Shown here one piece after another: positions 6,878-12,150 of a stretch of DNA of 42,120 nt. A model generated the notes under the pieces. The model was not told the origin of the DNA. It made no database searches and was given only the letters and a program-made list of their open reading frames with translations. The translations under genes were made by a program, and so were the position numbers. Source of the stretch: a virus; the IMG/VR virus record IMGVR_UViG_3300001683_000039, positions 1-42,120 of that record, one strand, 5' to 3'. Each line of letters starts with the position of its first letter. Within the stretch, counting starts at the first letter, position 1.

Positions 6878-7101
6878 TCGATCAGTTAGAAAAGGTTTGG
6901 GTTACGGAGGTGAAGCCACAAGGGATTGGGTCAATAAACTATGACAAGAACTTGGGTGACAAGCACCTCGTATGGTGTGAAAAGTGTGGGAACGTATGGG
7001 ATAGGGTCTATGGTGATCTCTACCCCGACTTCCCAAAGATTGGGAAAGAGAGGAAAGACCATGAAGCAAACTGTGAGTGGTTTGTTGGAAAAAGAAAATG
7101 A
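6820..7101 (+). CDS. Small zinc-binding protein, 93 aa
   Basis: ATG 6820 with GTGGAG upstream. A basic N-terminus (NRKKYYRKKDS) is followed by WCEKCGNVWDRV (residues 52-63), a C-x-x-C knuckle. A later H-x-x-x-C (HEANCEWF) could complete a zinc site. Such small phage proteins often bind nucleic acid, but no specific family is recognised. It overlaps the next gene (start 7061) in another frame. Confidence 0.55.
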   Translation: MGNENRKKYYRKKDSIQWVIDQLEKVWVTEVKPQGIGSINYDKNLGDKHLVWCEKCGNVWDRVYGDLYPDFPKIGKERKDHEANCEWFVGKRK

Positions 7102-7408
7102 TATTATTGAGGAGATGATGGAGAAGCATCCGATCCTTATGAACAGCATAAAAGATCACATGAATGATTGCTATCGTCTGTTCGCTAAGAAGCAGTCGGA
7201 CTATGGACTGGGGAACATTGGGATGAATGGAAACAAGAGACTGGCTCTCATGGGTCTGGCTATTCGTCTTAACGACAAGGTACAGAGACTGCTCAATATA
7301 CTGGATAGTGGTAAGGGGGGCATGAACGAGTCTCTGGAGGATACTGGGATGGACATTACCAATTATGGTGCGATCCTGAACACTGTCCTGAAGGATGAAT
7401 GGAAATAG
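7061..7408 (+). CDS. NMAD1/DUF1599 nucleotide-modification-associated protein
   Basis: 115 aa. ATG 7061 is preferred over upstream in-frame starts because GAGAGG lies seven bases ahead and the domain begins just after. The pattern FAKKQSDYGLGN, LALMGLAIRLNDKVQRLLNI and ESLEDTGMDITNYG matches the DUF1599 (NMAD1) family, named for its association with modified-nucleotide pathways in phages. The R-L-x-D-K and E-x-x-x-D-T-x-x-D-x-x-N-Y residues look like the family's all-helical active site. No hydroxymethylase, TET or similar partner gene is seen here, so what it acts on is unknown. Confidence 0.7.
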   Translation: MKQTVSGLLEKENDIIEEMMEKHPILMNSIKDHMNDCYRLFAKKQSDYGLGNIGMNGNKRLALMGLAIRLNDKVQRLLNILDSGKGGMNESLEDTGMDITNYGAILNTVLKDEWK

Positions 7409-7783
7409 GTGAAAGGGAAGGGAGAGAAGAGCAGTGCAAGTTTACTATACAAGTCAAAGTCACTCGGAAGAAGACCAACCGGAAAGAAACGTATATATAA
7501 AAAGGCAGAGGTTCATGAAATCGATAATGATCACCTGTACCGAATTAACTACAGCGACAAGAAAGATTGGCAGAGCGCTATCTCTCGCGTTGCCCTATCC
7601 CAGCGGGGTTTCCCTAAAGGGGTGGGGGTTAAAATTAGCATGGATTGTATGGAGCGGTCTGTACGAGATCGCAAGATTAGGGAAATGGGTTACGTCTATT
7701 GTAGCCCGAAGGATATCAAGGTAGCCCTTGGGTTTATGGCGAGAGAGTACAAGAGAATTAAAAAAACAAAAGAGAGAGGATAA
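7409..7783 (+). CDS. Hypothetical basic protein, 124 aa
   Basis: GTG start at 7409, immediately after the NMAD1 stop. The N-terminal 30 residues are very basic (KSKSLGRRPTGKKRIYKK). The middle (HLYRINYSDKKDWQSAIS) and C-terminus (DIKVALGFMAREYKRIKK) look folded. No motif recognised. The coupling suggests co-expression with NMAD1 and it could be a nucleic-acid-binding partner. The start is uncertain because the SD is weak. Confidence 0.5.
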   Translation: MKGKGEKSSASLLYKSKSLGRRPTGKKRIYKKAEVHEIDNDHLYRINYSDKKDWQSAISRVALSQRGFPKGVGVKISMDCMERSVRDRKIREMGYVYCSPKDIKVALGFMAREYKRIKKTKERG

Positions 7784-7787
7784 TAAA

Positions 7788-7958
7788 ATGGAAGAGTTTA
7801 CGTGCATTGAGTGTGAAACGCTTTATGATAGCAGTGATGGGGATACCGATGAGAGGATGTGTAATTCCTGCCTTGATAGTGTGAGCGATTATAAACAAAA
7901 CTATAATGAGAACAGCAGTCCTAACTTTATCAGGCAGACAGATGGGCTGGTGGGCTAA
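7788..7958 (+). CDS. Zinc-ribbon protein, 56 aa
   Basis: ATG 7788 behind AGAGAGGATAATAAA. C6-x-x-C9 (TCIECETLYD) and C25-x-x-C28 (MCNSCLDSV) make a compact zinc ribbon. The protein is acidic overall, which fits protein-protein contact rather than DNA binding. The stop overlaps the next start (TAATG). The earlier in-frame start at 7728 lies inside the preceding gene and is rejected. Confidence 0.65.
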   Translation: MEEFTCIECETLYDSSDGDTDERMCNSCLDSVSDYKQNYNENSSPNFIRQTDGLVG

Positions 7959-8152
7959 TGACTAAAGAAGATAGAAATATTCACGACTGGAGGAAGAGCC
8001 CATCTAAAGGATTCCCATATACAGGGGACGTTAACAACAAGAAGTACCTGAAAGATAGGGCAGAGTTATTTGCCAAGAGCGGGAATGGTTGGTGGTGGTA
8101 TCAGGGAACTCCTTTAGGTAAGTTTATAGGCTTAGAGGCTGATACTGTTTAA
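7958..8152 (+). CDS. Hypothetical protein, 64 aa, last gene of the early operon
   Basis: ATG 7958 is coupled to the Zn-ribbon gene. Polar with an aromatic patch (GNGWWWYQGTPLGKFIGLE). The TAA stop lies inside a GTTTAAAC palindrome (8147-8154). The gene ends 32 bases before the bidirectional terminator. No family recognised. Confidence 0.6.
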   Translation: MTKEDRNIHDWRKSPSKGFPYTGDVNNKKYLKDRAELFAKSGNGWWWYQGTPLGKFIGLEADTV

Positions 8153-8184
8153 ACAGTGTTAACCTTGGTTGGCAAACCAAAAAA

Positions 8185-8219
8185 AAAGCCCCCAATGGCT
8201 ATTAACCAGAGGGGGCTTT
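8185..8219. terminator. Bidirectional intrinsic terminator between convergent operons
   Basis: AAAGCCCCC (8185-8193) pairs with GGGGGCTTT (8211-8219) with a 17-base loop. On the minus strand it is followed by nine Ts, so it is a strong end for the accessory operon; on the plus strand it is followed by TTTCTT. A second small hairpin (TTGGTT/AACCAA, 8165-8180) flanks it. Confidence 0.9.
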
Positions 8220-8257
8220 CTTGTGCATACCATTCTCTGGCATGCGTGGAGACAAAC

Positions 8258-8455
8258 CTAATGTTTAGCGTACTGCCTTAAGTCCTCCTGCGCCGTTAAG
8301 TAATTCTGATCGTCCATCGTTGACTTACCAGCCCATTCTTTTAGAATGTGACCAATAAGCTTCTCTTGGGACGTGCTTAATTGCACAGCACGAATCTTAA
8401 TTACGTGCTCAGTACCTTTACTTATGTAGGCTCTGACCAGCTTATTTTTCAACAA
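8258..8455 (-). CDS. Hypothetical protein, 65 aa, last gene of the minus operon
   Basis: The start is TTG at 8455 (or TTG 8452) behind GAGGTGG and overlaps the previous small gene by 14 bases. The basic N-terminus (LKNKLVRAYISKGTEHVIK) followed by TSQEKLIGHILKEW is reminiscent of small DNA-binding or ribbon-helix-type regulators, but no definite motif is seen. Between its stop and the terminator lies a seven-pair hairpin (GCATGCC/GGTATGC on the minus strand). Confidence 0.5.
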   Translation of the reverse strand: MLKNKLVRAYISKGTEHVIKIRAVQLSTSQEKLIGHILKEWAGKSTMDDQNYLTAQEDLRQYAKH

Positions 8456-8558
8456 CTTCCACCTCGCTTTCTTTGTTAATCATTGGTAAAATAATCCCAG
8501 CCATTACGACTGCAAGGATTATAATTAATCCGAATGTGTGATTATTACATATGTCCAT
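8442..8558 (-). CDS. Small single-pass membrane protein, 38 aa
   Basis: ATG at 8558 shares its first base with the stop of the preceding gene (TAATG); stop TAA at 8442-8444. Residues 9-27 are a membrane helix (FGLIIILAVVMAGIILPMI), followed by an acidic tail (KESEVEVVEK). It is translationally coupled to genes on both sides. Small membrane peptides of this kind are common among phage host-takeover or exclusion genes; the function here is unknown. Confidence 0.6.
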   Translation of the reverse strand: MDICNNHTFGLIIILAVVMAGIILPMINKESEVEVVEK

Positions 8559-8890
8559 TACCACTCACTTTCTTCATCATACCAAGAGGTATCGTTACTT
8601 CTGTTCATATAGTCATCAGGGTCTTTATCTATCCAAACCACCCAATCAAAATCACCATCAGCATCAGCTAATATTGCAGATTGATAACCTTTTTTAGTGA
8701 ACCAGTTGTAAATGACTAAGGCATCTACAAAGGTTGTAGTAAACAATGCGACTCTACCGTCCTTGCATTGATTAAAAGGGACACCCTTATAGGTAGTCTC
8801 TTCGAATCTGTACTTCTGCTCTTGAAAGAAACTCTTACTTCCTGTGTGATAAAAATACTTCACATCTTGAGCGTCTATTCTTAATTCCAT
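8558..8890 (-). CDS. Hypothetical acidic protein, 110 aa
   Basis: ATG 8890 is chosen over GTG 8893 because CGGAGG lies seven bases upstream; it overlaps the previous stop (TGATG). The sequence is rich in aromatics and Asp, including DADGDFDWVVWIDKDPDDY near the C-terminus, which ends in WYDEESEW. Such extreme acidity could mimic DNA, as phage anti-restriction proteins do, but this is speculation. No family recognised. Confidence 0.6.
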   Translation of the reverse strand: MELRIDAQDVKYFYHTGSKSFFQEQKYRFEETTYKGVPFNQCKDGRVALFTTTFVDALVIYNWFTKKGYQSAILADADGDFDWVVWIDKDPDDYMNRSNDTSWYDEESEW

Positions 8891-9132
8891 CACACCACCT
8901 CCGTTGAATTATCAAAGTCATCCTCGTTTATTGCTGTTATGGGAAACATTGCATCGTCTTCAAGTCCATTGTCTATTGCAATATTTACCGGGAAACCGGA
9001 CGGTCTTTTCATCTTCATTTCCAAGACAATGAACCGTTGCCCTTTGGAAAGTATCCATCCTTCAATATCAGTTATATCTACAGTCGCTTTCCTGACTCCA
9101 GACTTTTTGAATCCTTTAGGTATTCCTATCAT
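8890..9132 (-). CDS. Hypothetical protein, 80 aa
   Basis: ATG 9132 overlaps the upstream stop (ATGA), with GAGGTGG ahead. Predicted mostly beta: DITDIEGWILSKGQRFIVLE followed by RPSGFPVNIAID, an acidic turn and FPITAINEDDF. The small beta-barrel look resembles short OB or SH3-type domains, without enough signal for a call. It is in a tight cluster with the genes on each side. Confidence 0.55.
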   Translation of the reverse strand: MIGIPKGFKKSGVRKATVDITDIEGWILSKGQRFIVLEMKMKRPSGFPVNIAIDNGLEDDAMFPITAINEDDFDNSTEVV

Positions 9133-9494
9133 GAGACCACCTCACTTTCATCGTTGTAGAAATCGACATAACAACCAATCTCCCACTTATGTACAGCGGT
9201 CTTGAGGTCACATAACCATTCGTATTCCGCATGCAATTGGAAAACATCCACATTGATTATCTCATCGATACAATCTACGATTGCAGTCTTAAGACCATCG
9301 TCAAGGTTATGCATATCAACTTGATCGTTGACTATACCCCAACCATTGTCTCTGAGATGTTCTTCAATAGCGTCCTTAATTTGCCATTCATGTTCACCCT
9401 TAAAGTCGTACTTTTGAAGTTCCTTTCTTACTGCGGGATATGGGACTTTCAAATCCCAAGTGAATTCCTTTATTATTCTTAATTGAATCTCCAT
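9129..9494 (-). CDS. Hypothetical acidic protein, 121 aa
   Basis: ATG 9494 is set by AAAAAAGGAG; an in-frame upstream start at 9524 would lie inside the leader hairpin and is rejected. The protein is acidic and helical (EIQLRIIKEFTWDLKV at the start; KTAIVDCIDEIINVDVFQLH in the middle). No family recognised. It is the first gene behind tRNA-like element 1 and begins a tightly overlapping run of five genes down to the terminator. Confidence 0.6.
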   Translation of the reverse strand: MEIQLRIIKEFTWDLKVPYPAVRKELQKYDFKGEHEWQIKDAIEEHLRDNGWGIVNDQVDMHNLDDGLKTAIVDCIDEIINVDVFQLHAEYEWLCDLKTAVHKWEIGCYVDFYNDESEVVS

Positions 9495-9545
9495 AAGATT
9501 CTCCTTTTTTGTTTGTTTGTGCATTGGTCACACTGCGCGACCAAT
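9495..9545 (-). promoter_or_regulatory. 5' hairpin and ACAAACAAAC leader with SD, for the gene at 9129-9494
   Basis: On the minus strand, ATTGGTC plus GC pairs with GT plus GACCAAT (9523-9545; nine pairs, loop GCAGT). This is followed by the A/C-rich unpaired stretch CACAAACAAACAAAAAAGG and AGGAG. The module starts two bases after tRNA-like element 1. The same hairpin, leader and SD arrangement, with different stem sequences, precedes six other genes of this operon. Confidence 0.8.
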
Positions 9546-9547
9546 AG

Positions 9548-9590
9548 AACCCTGCCAAGGAATCGAACCTCGGGTAAACCATTCAGGGTT
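9548..9590 (-). ncRNA. tRNA-like element 1 (acceptor stem plus T-arm, no anticodon arm)
   Basis: Minus strand, 43 nt: AACCCTG pairs perfectly with CAGGGTT (acceptor, 7 bp). The linker is AATGGTTTAC. CCGAGG/CCTTGG (6 bp, one G-T) is closed by the loop TTCGATT, the canonical TTCRANY T-loop. The T-arm abuts the 3' acceptor strand directly, as in tRNA. There is no D-arm stem, no anticodon arm and no CCA end. A small hairpin (GCCTA/TAGGC, 9593-9606) overlapping the upstream stop codon precedes it. It is too short to be a tRNA gene; inferred to be an RNase P-type processing signal. Confidence 0.85.
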
Positions 9591-9601
9591 TCAGCCTATC
9601 G

Positions 9602-9844
9602 TTAGGCGTTTCGGATCACTGCAAAACCACCACCAGTAAGTTTCCTTACCGATAGCTTTTTCCCATTCAGCTTATTGAACTTACTAACCTGATTCCTCAC
9701 TCTACCGAGAATTGTCTCGCTTAGTGTAGAATATAGTTTAGCATCTCCAATGTCCATGGCATTCATCCATGTGCGCTTTCTTTGGGAGCCCTTCTTTATC
9801 CCTCTTGAGACAAAGCTAAGGCTGTTAGCATCTGCGAATTGCAT
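9602..9844 (-). CDS. Basic hypothetical protein, 80 aa
   Basis: ATG 9844 behind AGAAGGAG. Strongly basic (RGIKKGSQRKRTW, then GRVRNQVSKFNKLNGKKL, then SVRKLTGGGFAVIRNA), so nucleic-acid binding is plausible. No family recognised. It has the hairpin-plus-leader module but no obvious tRNA-like element directly upstream, where a short ORF overlaps its start instead. Confidence 0.6.
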   Translation of the reverse strand: MQFADANSLSFVSRGIKKGSQRKRTWMNAMDIGDAKLYSTLSETILGRVRNQVSKFNKLNGKKLSVRKLTGGGFAVIRNA

Positions 9845-10005
9845 TTGATACTCCTTCTGTTTGTTTTGGACTTAATTGTCCAAATTTTACCTTGGTGGCT
9901 CCACAAAGGATTACGATGGATCATGAACCCTCGTTTTCTTGCTTCAAGCCTGTTTAAACACCATCGCTTTGCGGTGTCCAAGGATTTTGTGGGTGGATTG
10001 TACAT
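9796..10005 (-). CDS. Possible small basic ORF overlapping the next gene
   Basis: ATG 10005 behind GAGGAATGGC, 69 aa. The first 44 residues look protein-like (LDTAKRWCLNRLEARKRGF, MIHRNPLWSHQGKIWTI). The last part runs through the leader and 49 bases of the next gene in another frame. It contains a GTTTAAAC site (Trp-Cys-Leu-Asn codons). It could be a real basic protein or a chance ORF in a 200-base gap. Immediately upstream, GGGTGG (about 10040) can pair with CCACCC (about 9993), a possible remnant of a structured element. Confidence 0.4.
   Translation of the reverse strand: MYNPPTKSLDTAKRWCLNRLEARKRGFMIHRNPLWSHQGKIWTIKSKTNRRSIKCNSQMLTALALSQEG
9845..9883 (-). promoter_or_regulatory. 5' hairpin and leader for the gene at 9602-9844
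   Basis: Minus strand: TTGGAC/GTCCAA with loop AATTAA (9866-9883), then AACAAACAGAAGGAG. The AATTAA loop is shared with the hairpin at 10365-10382. This is the only copy of the module that lacks a recognisable tRNA-like element before it. Confidence 0.7.
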
Positions 10006-10045
10006 GCCATTCCTCAGAATTAGCTGATGACCACCCCAATATAAT

Positions 10046-10297
10046 CTAAACTGTCACCAATAACTTATGCAGTAGTGATGTGTCTTTCTCGCCCCTTGAC
10101 TTCAGGCGAAGACTAACACTTTCACCAACACACTCACCGTTCTCAATGAATCCACCGGAAATGGGATAAAGCATCCCATCCGATAACTCCTTAAGACTGT
10201 CAGCGAACTCTCTATGGGTCACATACGCTGGAAAAGTTAGTATGTGCTTGTCCAATCCATCGTCAAAGACGACATACTTCGTTACATCTTCTATCAT
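10046..10297 (-). CDS. Hypothetical protein, 83 aa
   Basis: ATG 10297 behind GAAGGAGG, 12 bases after a nine-residue micro-ORF. Mixed alpha/beta (YVVFDDGLDKHILTFPAYV, then SDGMLYPISGGFIENGECVG). No family recognised. Its expression may depend on translation of the micro-ORF, since both lie behind tRNA-like element 2. Confidence 0.6.
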   Translation of the reverse strand: MIEDVTKYVVFDDGLDKHILTFPAYVTHREFADSLKELSDGMLYPISGGFIENGECVGESVSLRLKSRGEKDTSLLHKLLVTV

Positions 10298-10309
10298 CTT
10301 ACCTCCTTC

Positions 10310-10339
10310 CTATTCTTCTTGTTTTCCTGATAATGACAT
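10310..10339 (-). CDS. Nine-residue micro-ORF (MSLSGKQEE)
   Basis: ATG 10339 sits seven bases after AAAAGGAGATAAT and ends with TAG at 10310-10312. It directly follows the tRNA-like element, hairpin and leader module that elsewhere drives full genes, and a second SD for the next gene starts right after its stop. It could be a leader peptide that couples or tunes translation of the 83-aa gene. The strong SD supports translation; the role is unknown. Confidence 0.5.
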   Translation of the reverse strand: MSLSGKQEE

Positions 10340-10382
10340 ATTATCTCCTTTTGTTTGTTTGTGTAATGGCTTAATTGCCATT
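10340..10382 (-). promoter_or_regulatory. 5' hairpin and leader for the micro-ORF/83-aa gene pair
   Basis: Minus strand: AATGGC/GCCATT with loop AATTAA (10365-10382), then ACACAAACAAACAAAAGGAG. The hairpin begins two bases after the acceptor stem of tRNA-like element 2. Confidence 0.8.
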
Positions 10383-10384
10383 GA

Positions 10385-10426
10385 GGATAGCCCCGGAATT
10401 GAACCGGGGCGTGCTCCAAGCTATCC
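10385..10426 (-). ncRNA. tRNA-like element 2
   Basis: Minus strand, 42 nt: acceptor GGATAGC/GCTATCC (7 perfect pairs), linker TTGGAGCACGC, T-stem CCCGG/CCGGG (5 perfect pairs, exactly tRNA length), loop TTCAATT. The linker holds TGG, which could supply the G18-G19 equivalents for an elbow contact with the T-loop, and GCTTGGAGC can form a three-pair mini D-arm. Acceptor plus T-arm is 12 bp, the tRNA standard. The first base (10426) is the last base of the TAG stop of the upstream gene. There is no anticodon arm or CCA. Confidence 0.88.
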
Positions 10427-10638
10427 TATATAAGACCTGCCTTTCTCATTAATGATGTTAATCTTCCTTCGCCACACTCAGGGCAAGGATAATCGGCATC
10501 GGTTTCTACATCCTGTGAGAACCCACACTTGTCACATTCCGCTGAGTCGTTTTCAAGGTCGAAAACTATGCGCACAAACCGATCCATTTCCTCTTTTGTG
10601 AAGCCCTCATATCTGTGAGTTTTCTTTTCTGTACTCAC
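10426..10638 (-). CDS. Zinc-ribbon protein, 70 aa
   Basis: GTG start 10638 behind TAAGGAGGTCTGAC. Two cysteine pairs, ECDKCGFSQD (C-x-x-C) and YPCPECGEGR (C-x-x-C), are separated by an acidic loop and form a rubredoxin-type zinc ribbon. The N-terminus is charged. The start lies one base after the stop of the candidate histone-fold gene, and its SD is inside that gene. The stop codon overlaps the first base of tRNA-like element 2. The partner is unknown. Confidence 0.65.
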   Translation of the reverse strand: MSTEKKTHRYEGFTKEEMDRFVRIVFDLENDSAECDKCGFSQDVETDADYPCPECGEGRLTSLMRKAGLI

Positions 10639-10639
10639 G

Positions 10640-10936
10640 TCAGACCTCCTTACTTAAGGCAACAGCCTGTTCATGGCAAAAGCCCTGAACTGTCATTGCC
10701 CATTTGTAGAATTGCGGTTTGAGATTCACGCCATCCTTCTTTGCCTTCTCTGTGACCACCTTGGTCTTGAGAACACAATGATGAGACATGATCGTTTTCA
10801 TGTTGTCTTCGGTACTGTTTAAACAGACCTGATCCAACACCTCTGCCAGTAATCTATTGATGCCATCATAGGCATCCGCTGATACTGACAGTCCCTGATC
10901 GTTGATGTACGATCTAACTTTGGTTTTCTGGATCAC
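10640..10936 (-). CDS. Candidate phage histone-fold protein, 98 aa
   Basis: GTG 10936 is chosen because GAGAGG lies six bases ahead and the codon overlaps the previous stop (GTGA); a TTG at 10963 is an alternative. Residues 3-54 follow the histone-fold plan: a short helix KTKVRSYINDQ (4-14), loop GLSVSADA (15-22), a long helix (about 22-40, DGINRLLAEVLDQVCLN), loop with MKTIMSHH (47-53). The S-x-D-A and K-T-x-x-x-x-H positions match archaeal-type histones. A 45-residue tail follows (NLKPQFYKWAMTVQGF). Histone folds are known in bacteria and phages. DNA binding here is inference. Confidence 0.55.
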   Translation of the reverse strand: MIQKTKVRSYINDQGLSVSADAYDGINRLLAEVLDQVCLNSTEDNMKTIMSHHCVLKTKVVTEKAKKDGVNLKPQFYKWAMTVQGFCHEQAVALSKEV

Positions 10937-11244
10937 GCTAAACCTCTCTTTGTCCCATGACAAACCTTAGCGTCAATCAGTAATCTCGCCTGTCTCCCAA
11001 AGTAACCTTGGAGTTTCCAAGCAATTCCAGTATCAATGAGGTACTGGTTTGCTTTAATGAAAAGAGAGTTAGCTTCATCTACGCCTAACTCACTCACAAT
11101 AAACCCAGCCAATTCCCAATGTCCCTCTGCAATCATCGTAGCTTGGAAGGTGTTTAAACACTCTCCAGTTACTTTGTTACCTTGGGAATCATATGGGTTA
11201 TGGGTTGACTTATTCTGTTTCTTAATCGTGCTTAATCCATGCAT
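10933..11244 (-). CDS. Hypothetical protein, 103 aa
   Basis: ATG 11244 behind AGAAGGAG. The N-terminal 25 residues are basic and polar, then helical (GECLNTFQATMIAEGHWELA, then DEANSLFIKANQYLIDTGIA). A GTTTAAAC site lies at 11152-11159. The gene is joined to the candidate histone-fold gene by a GTGA overlap, so the two products may work together. No family recognised. Confidence 0.6.
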   Translation of the reverse strand: MHGLSTIKKQNKSTHNPYDSQGNKVTGECLNTFQATMIAEGHWELAGFIVSELGVDEANSLFIKANQYLIDTGIAWKLQGYFGRQARLLIDAKVCHGTKRGLA

Positions 11245-11293
11245 GATTGGTCTCCTTCTGTTTGTTTGTGTAAACGGTTACTTTGTGTAACCG
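11245..11293 (-). promoter_or_regulatory. 5' hairpin and leader for the gene at 10933-11244
   Basis: Minus strand: CGGTTAC/GTAACCG (7 perfect pairs, loop ACAAA, 11275-11293), then ACACAAACAAACAGAAGGAG. It begins four bases after tRNA-like element 3. Confidence 0.8.
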
Positions 11294-11297
11294 ATTG

Positions 11298-11344
11298 AAC
11301 TCAGGGGAGGAATTGAACCTCCCCATAGCTACCAAGCCTGAGCT
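11298..11344 (-). ncRNA. tRNA-like element 3
   Basis: Minus strand, 47 nt: acceptor AGCTCAG/CTGAGTT (7 pairs, one G-T), linker GCTTGGTAGCTATG, T-stem GGGAGG/CCTCCC (6 perfect pairs), loop TTCAATT. The 5' part, AGCTCAGGCTTGGTAGC, is strikingly close to a tRNA D-arm sequence and shares GCTTGG-T-AGC with element 2. Its first two bases are the AG of the TAG stop of the 30-aa membrane ORF. There is no anticodon arm or CCA. Confidence 0.85.
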
Positions 11345-11435
11345 ATTTGGTGACATACCATTCAATGAATCTTCCAAGCAGTAAGCAGGACGTTGTCCAG
11401 ACATACCACACTGTGAGTTTCTCGTACCATTTCAT
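11343..11435 (-). CDS. Small membrane-like protein, 30 aa
   Basis: ATG 11435 overlaps the stop of the SprT gene (ATGA), with GGAGG upstream; TAG at 11343-11345. Residues 8-25 (TVWYVWTTSCLLLGRFIE) are hydrophobic and aromatic and could lie in or on a membrane. Its stop overlaps the acceptor stem of tRNA-like element 3. It fills the gap exactly between two well-supported features, which argues that it is real. Confidence 0.6.
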   Translation of the reverse strand: MKWYEKLTVWYVWTTSCLLLGRFIEWYVTK

Positions 11436-12064
11436 TCCGCCACCTCCATATTCTCGTGACACTCAGGACAAATTGGTGTCCCGTAGTTTTCAATTGAAGT
11501 GCGCGACTGTCTTACGATAATCCCACAATCACAGTACACCTTGAGCATTCTTGTGGTCTGCTTACCTCTGGTATTAGGAATCCATTTCTTATGGGGCATT
11601 TTACCATGCGTCTTGATCCATTTGTTGATCTCTTTTTTCAGATCAGCACCCACTGACGTGGCTGTCATCTTACCTCCAAGACCAACATCCACTGCAACCC
11701 ACCTGAACGCATTCTTGTGACCATGACCTTTTGTGATCGCATGAATCATCTCATGGATCAGCACGCCAATGATCTGAACTTGGTTAGTTAGATTGGGTGT
11801 TATGAATATCTCAGTACCAAACTTGTCGTTACCAACTTTATAGTCGTAGTGACACTGTCCGATGTGACCGAGTTTAACATCAACTCCACCATTATGTGAG
11901 TGAGCCTTAACCCTCTGGTTTGGGCTGTATGCCATGTTGAACTGTACCGATTTGAGATTTAATGGTTTAACTTTGAAACCTCTGATTGTACGCCGTTTAA
12001 ACAGTGTCAAATTAATCGTTTTAGCAATCTCATGTAGCCACTGTTCTCGTGTGTCAATTTTCAT
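11432..12064 (-). CDS. SprT-like zinc metalloprotease
   Basis: 210 aa from ATG 12064 behind AAAAAAGGAG. HEMIH (104-108) with KGHGHKNAF (112-120) gives the HExxH-(n)-H zinc site of SprT/Spartan-type proteases. GTEIFITPNL before it is the conserved strand region. The C-terminus has a zinc ribbon, C178-x-C180 and C199-x-x-C202. Spartan-family enzymes remove proteins crosslinked to DNA; the phage substrate is unknown. It lies within the accessory operon, just behind tRNA-like element 4, and contains a GTTTAAAC site at 11995-12002. Confidence 0.75.
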   Translation of the reverse strand: MKIDTREQWLHEIAKTINLTLFKRRTIRGFKVKPLNLKSVQFNMAYSPNQRVKAHSHNGGVDVKLGHIGQCHYDYKVGNDKFGTEIFITPNLTNQVQIIGVLIHEMIHAITKGHGHKNAFRWVAVDVGLGGKMTATSVGADLKKEINKWIKTHGKMPHKKWIPNTRGKQTTRMLKVYCDCGIIVRQSRTSIENYGTPICPECHENMEVAE

Positions 12065-12105
12065 AATATCTCCTTTTTTGTTTGTGTGTTACAGCTTGTG
12101 CTGTA
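12065..12105 (-). promoter_or_regulatory. 5' hairpin and leader for the SprT-like gene
   Basis: Minus strand: TACAGC/GCTGTA (6 perfect pairs, loop ACAA, 12090-12105), then CACACAAACAAAAAAGGAG and the ATG. The hairpin starts one base after tRNA-like element 4. Confidence 0.8.
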
Positions 12106-12106
12106 G

Positions 12107-12150
12107 AACCTGTGGGTGGAATCGAACCACCCACTTGAACCATTCAGGTT
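12107..12150 (-). ncRNA. tRNA-like element 4
   Basis: Minus strand, 44 nt: acceptor AACCTG/CAGGTT (6 perfect pairs), linker AATGGTTCAAG, T-stem TGGGTGG/CCACCCA (7 perfect pairs), loop TTCGATT. The total of 13 stacked pairs is one more than a tRNA acceptor plus T-arm. The junction CTGAATGGTT is shared with element 1, so these two are probably sister copies whose T-stems have diverged while still pairing. The first base (12150) is the last A of the TAA stop of the upstream gene. Confidence 0.87.

Noticed and set aside
8558-8890. Calling the acidic 110-aa protein a DNA-mimic anti-restriction protein
   Set aside because: Only overall acidity supports it; no family motif is visible, so it is left hypothetical.
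9884-9975. Possible tRNA formed by CCTTGG and CCAAGG about 90 bases apart with GGTTCATGATCC inside
   Set aside because: The T-arm-like part is about 25 bases from the 3' strand instead of adjacent, and the other arms do not form.
9548-12150. Calling the T-arm matches full tRNA genes
   Set aside because: Each element is only 42-47 nt, has no anticodon arm, no full D-arm and no CCA. The acceptor closes directly around the T-arm, so it cannot decode.
9548-12150. Reading the tRNA-like elements as intrinsic terminators
   Set aside because: No U-run follows the stems on the minus strand; each is followed by another hairpin, an A/C-rich leader and a start codon, and genes continue downstream.
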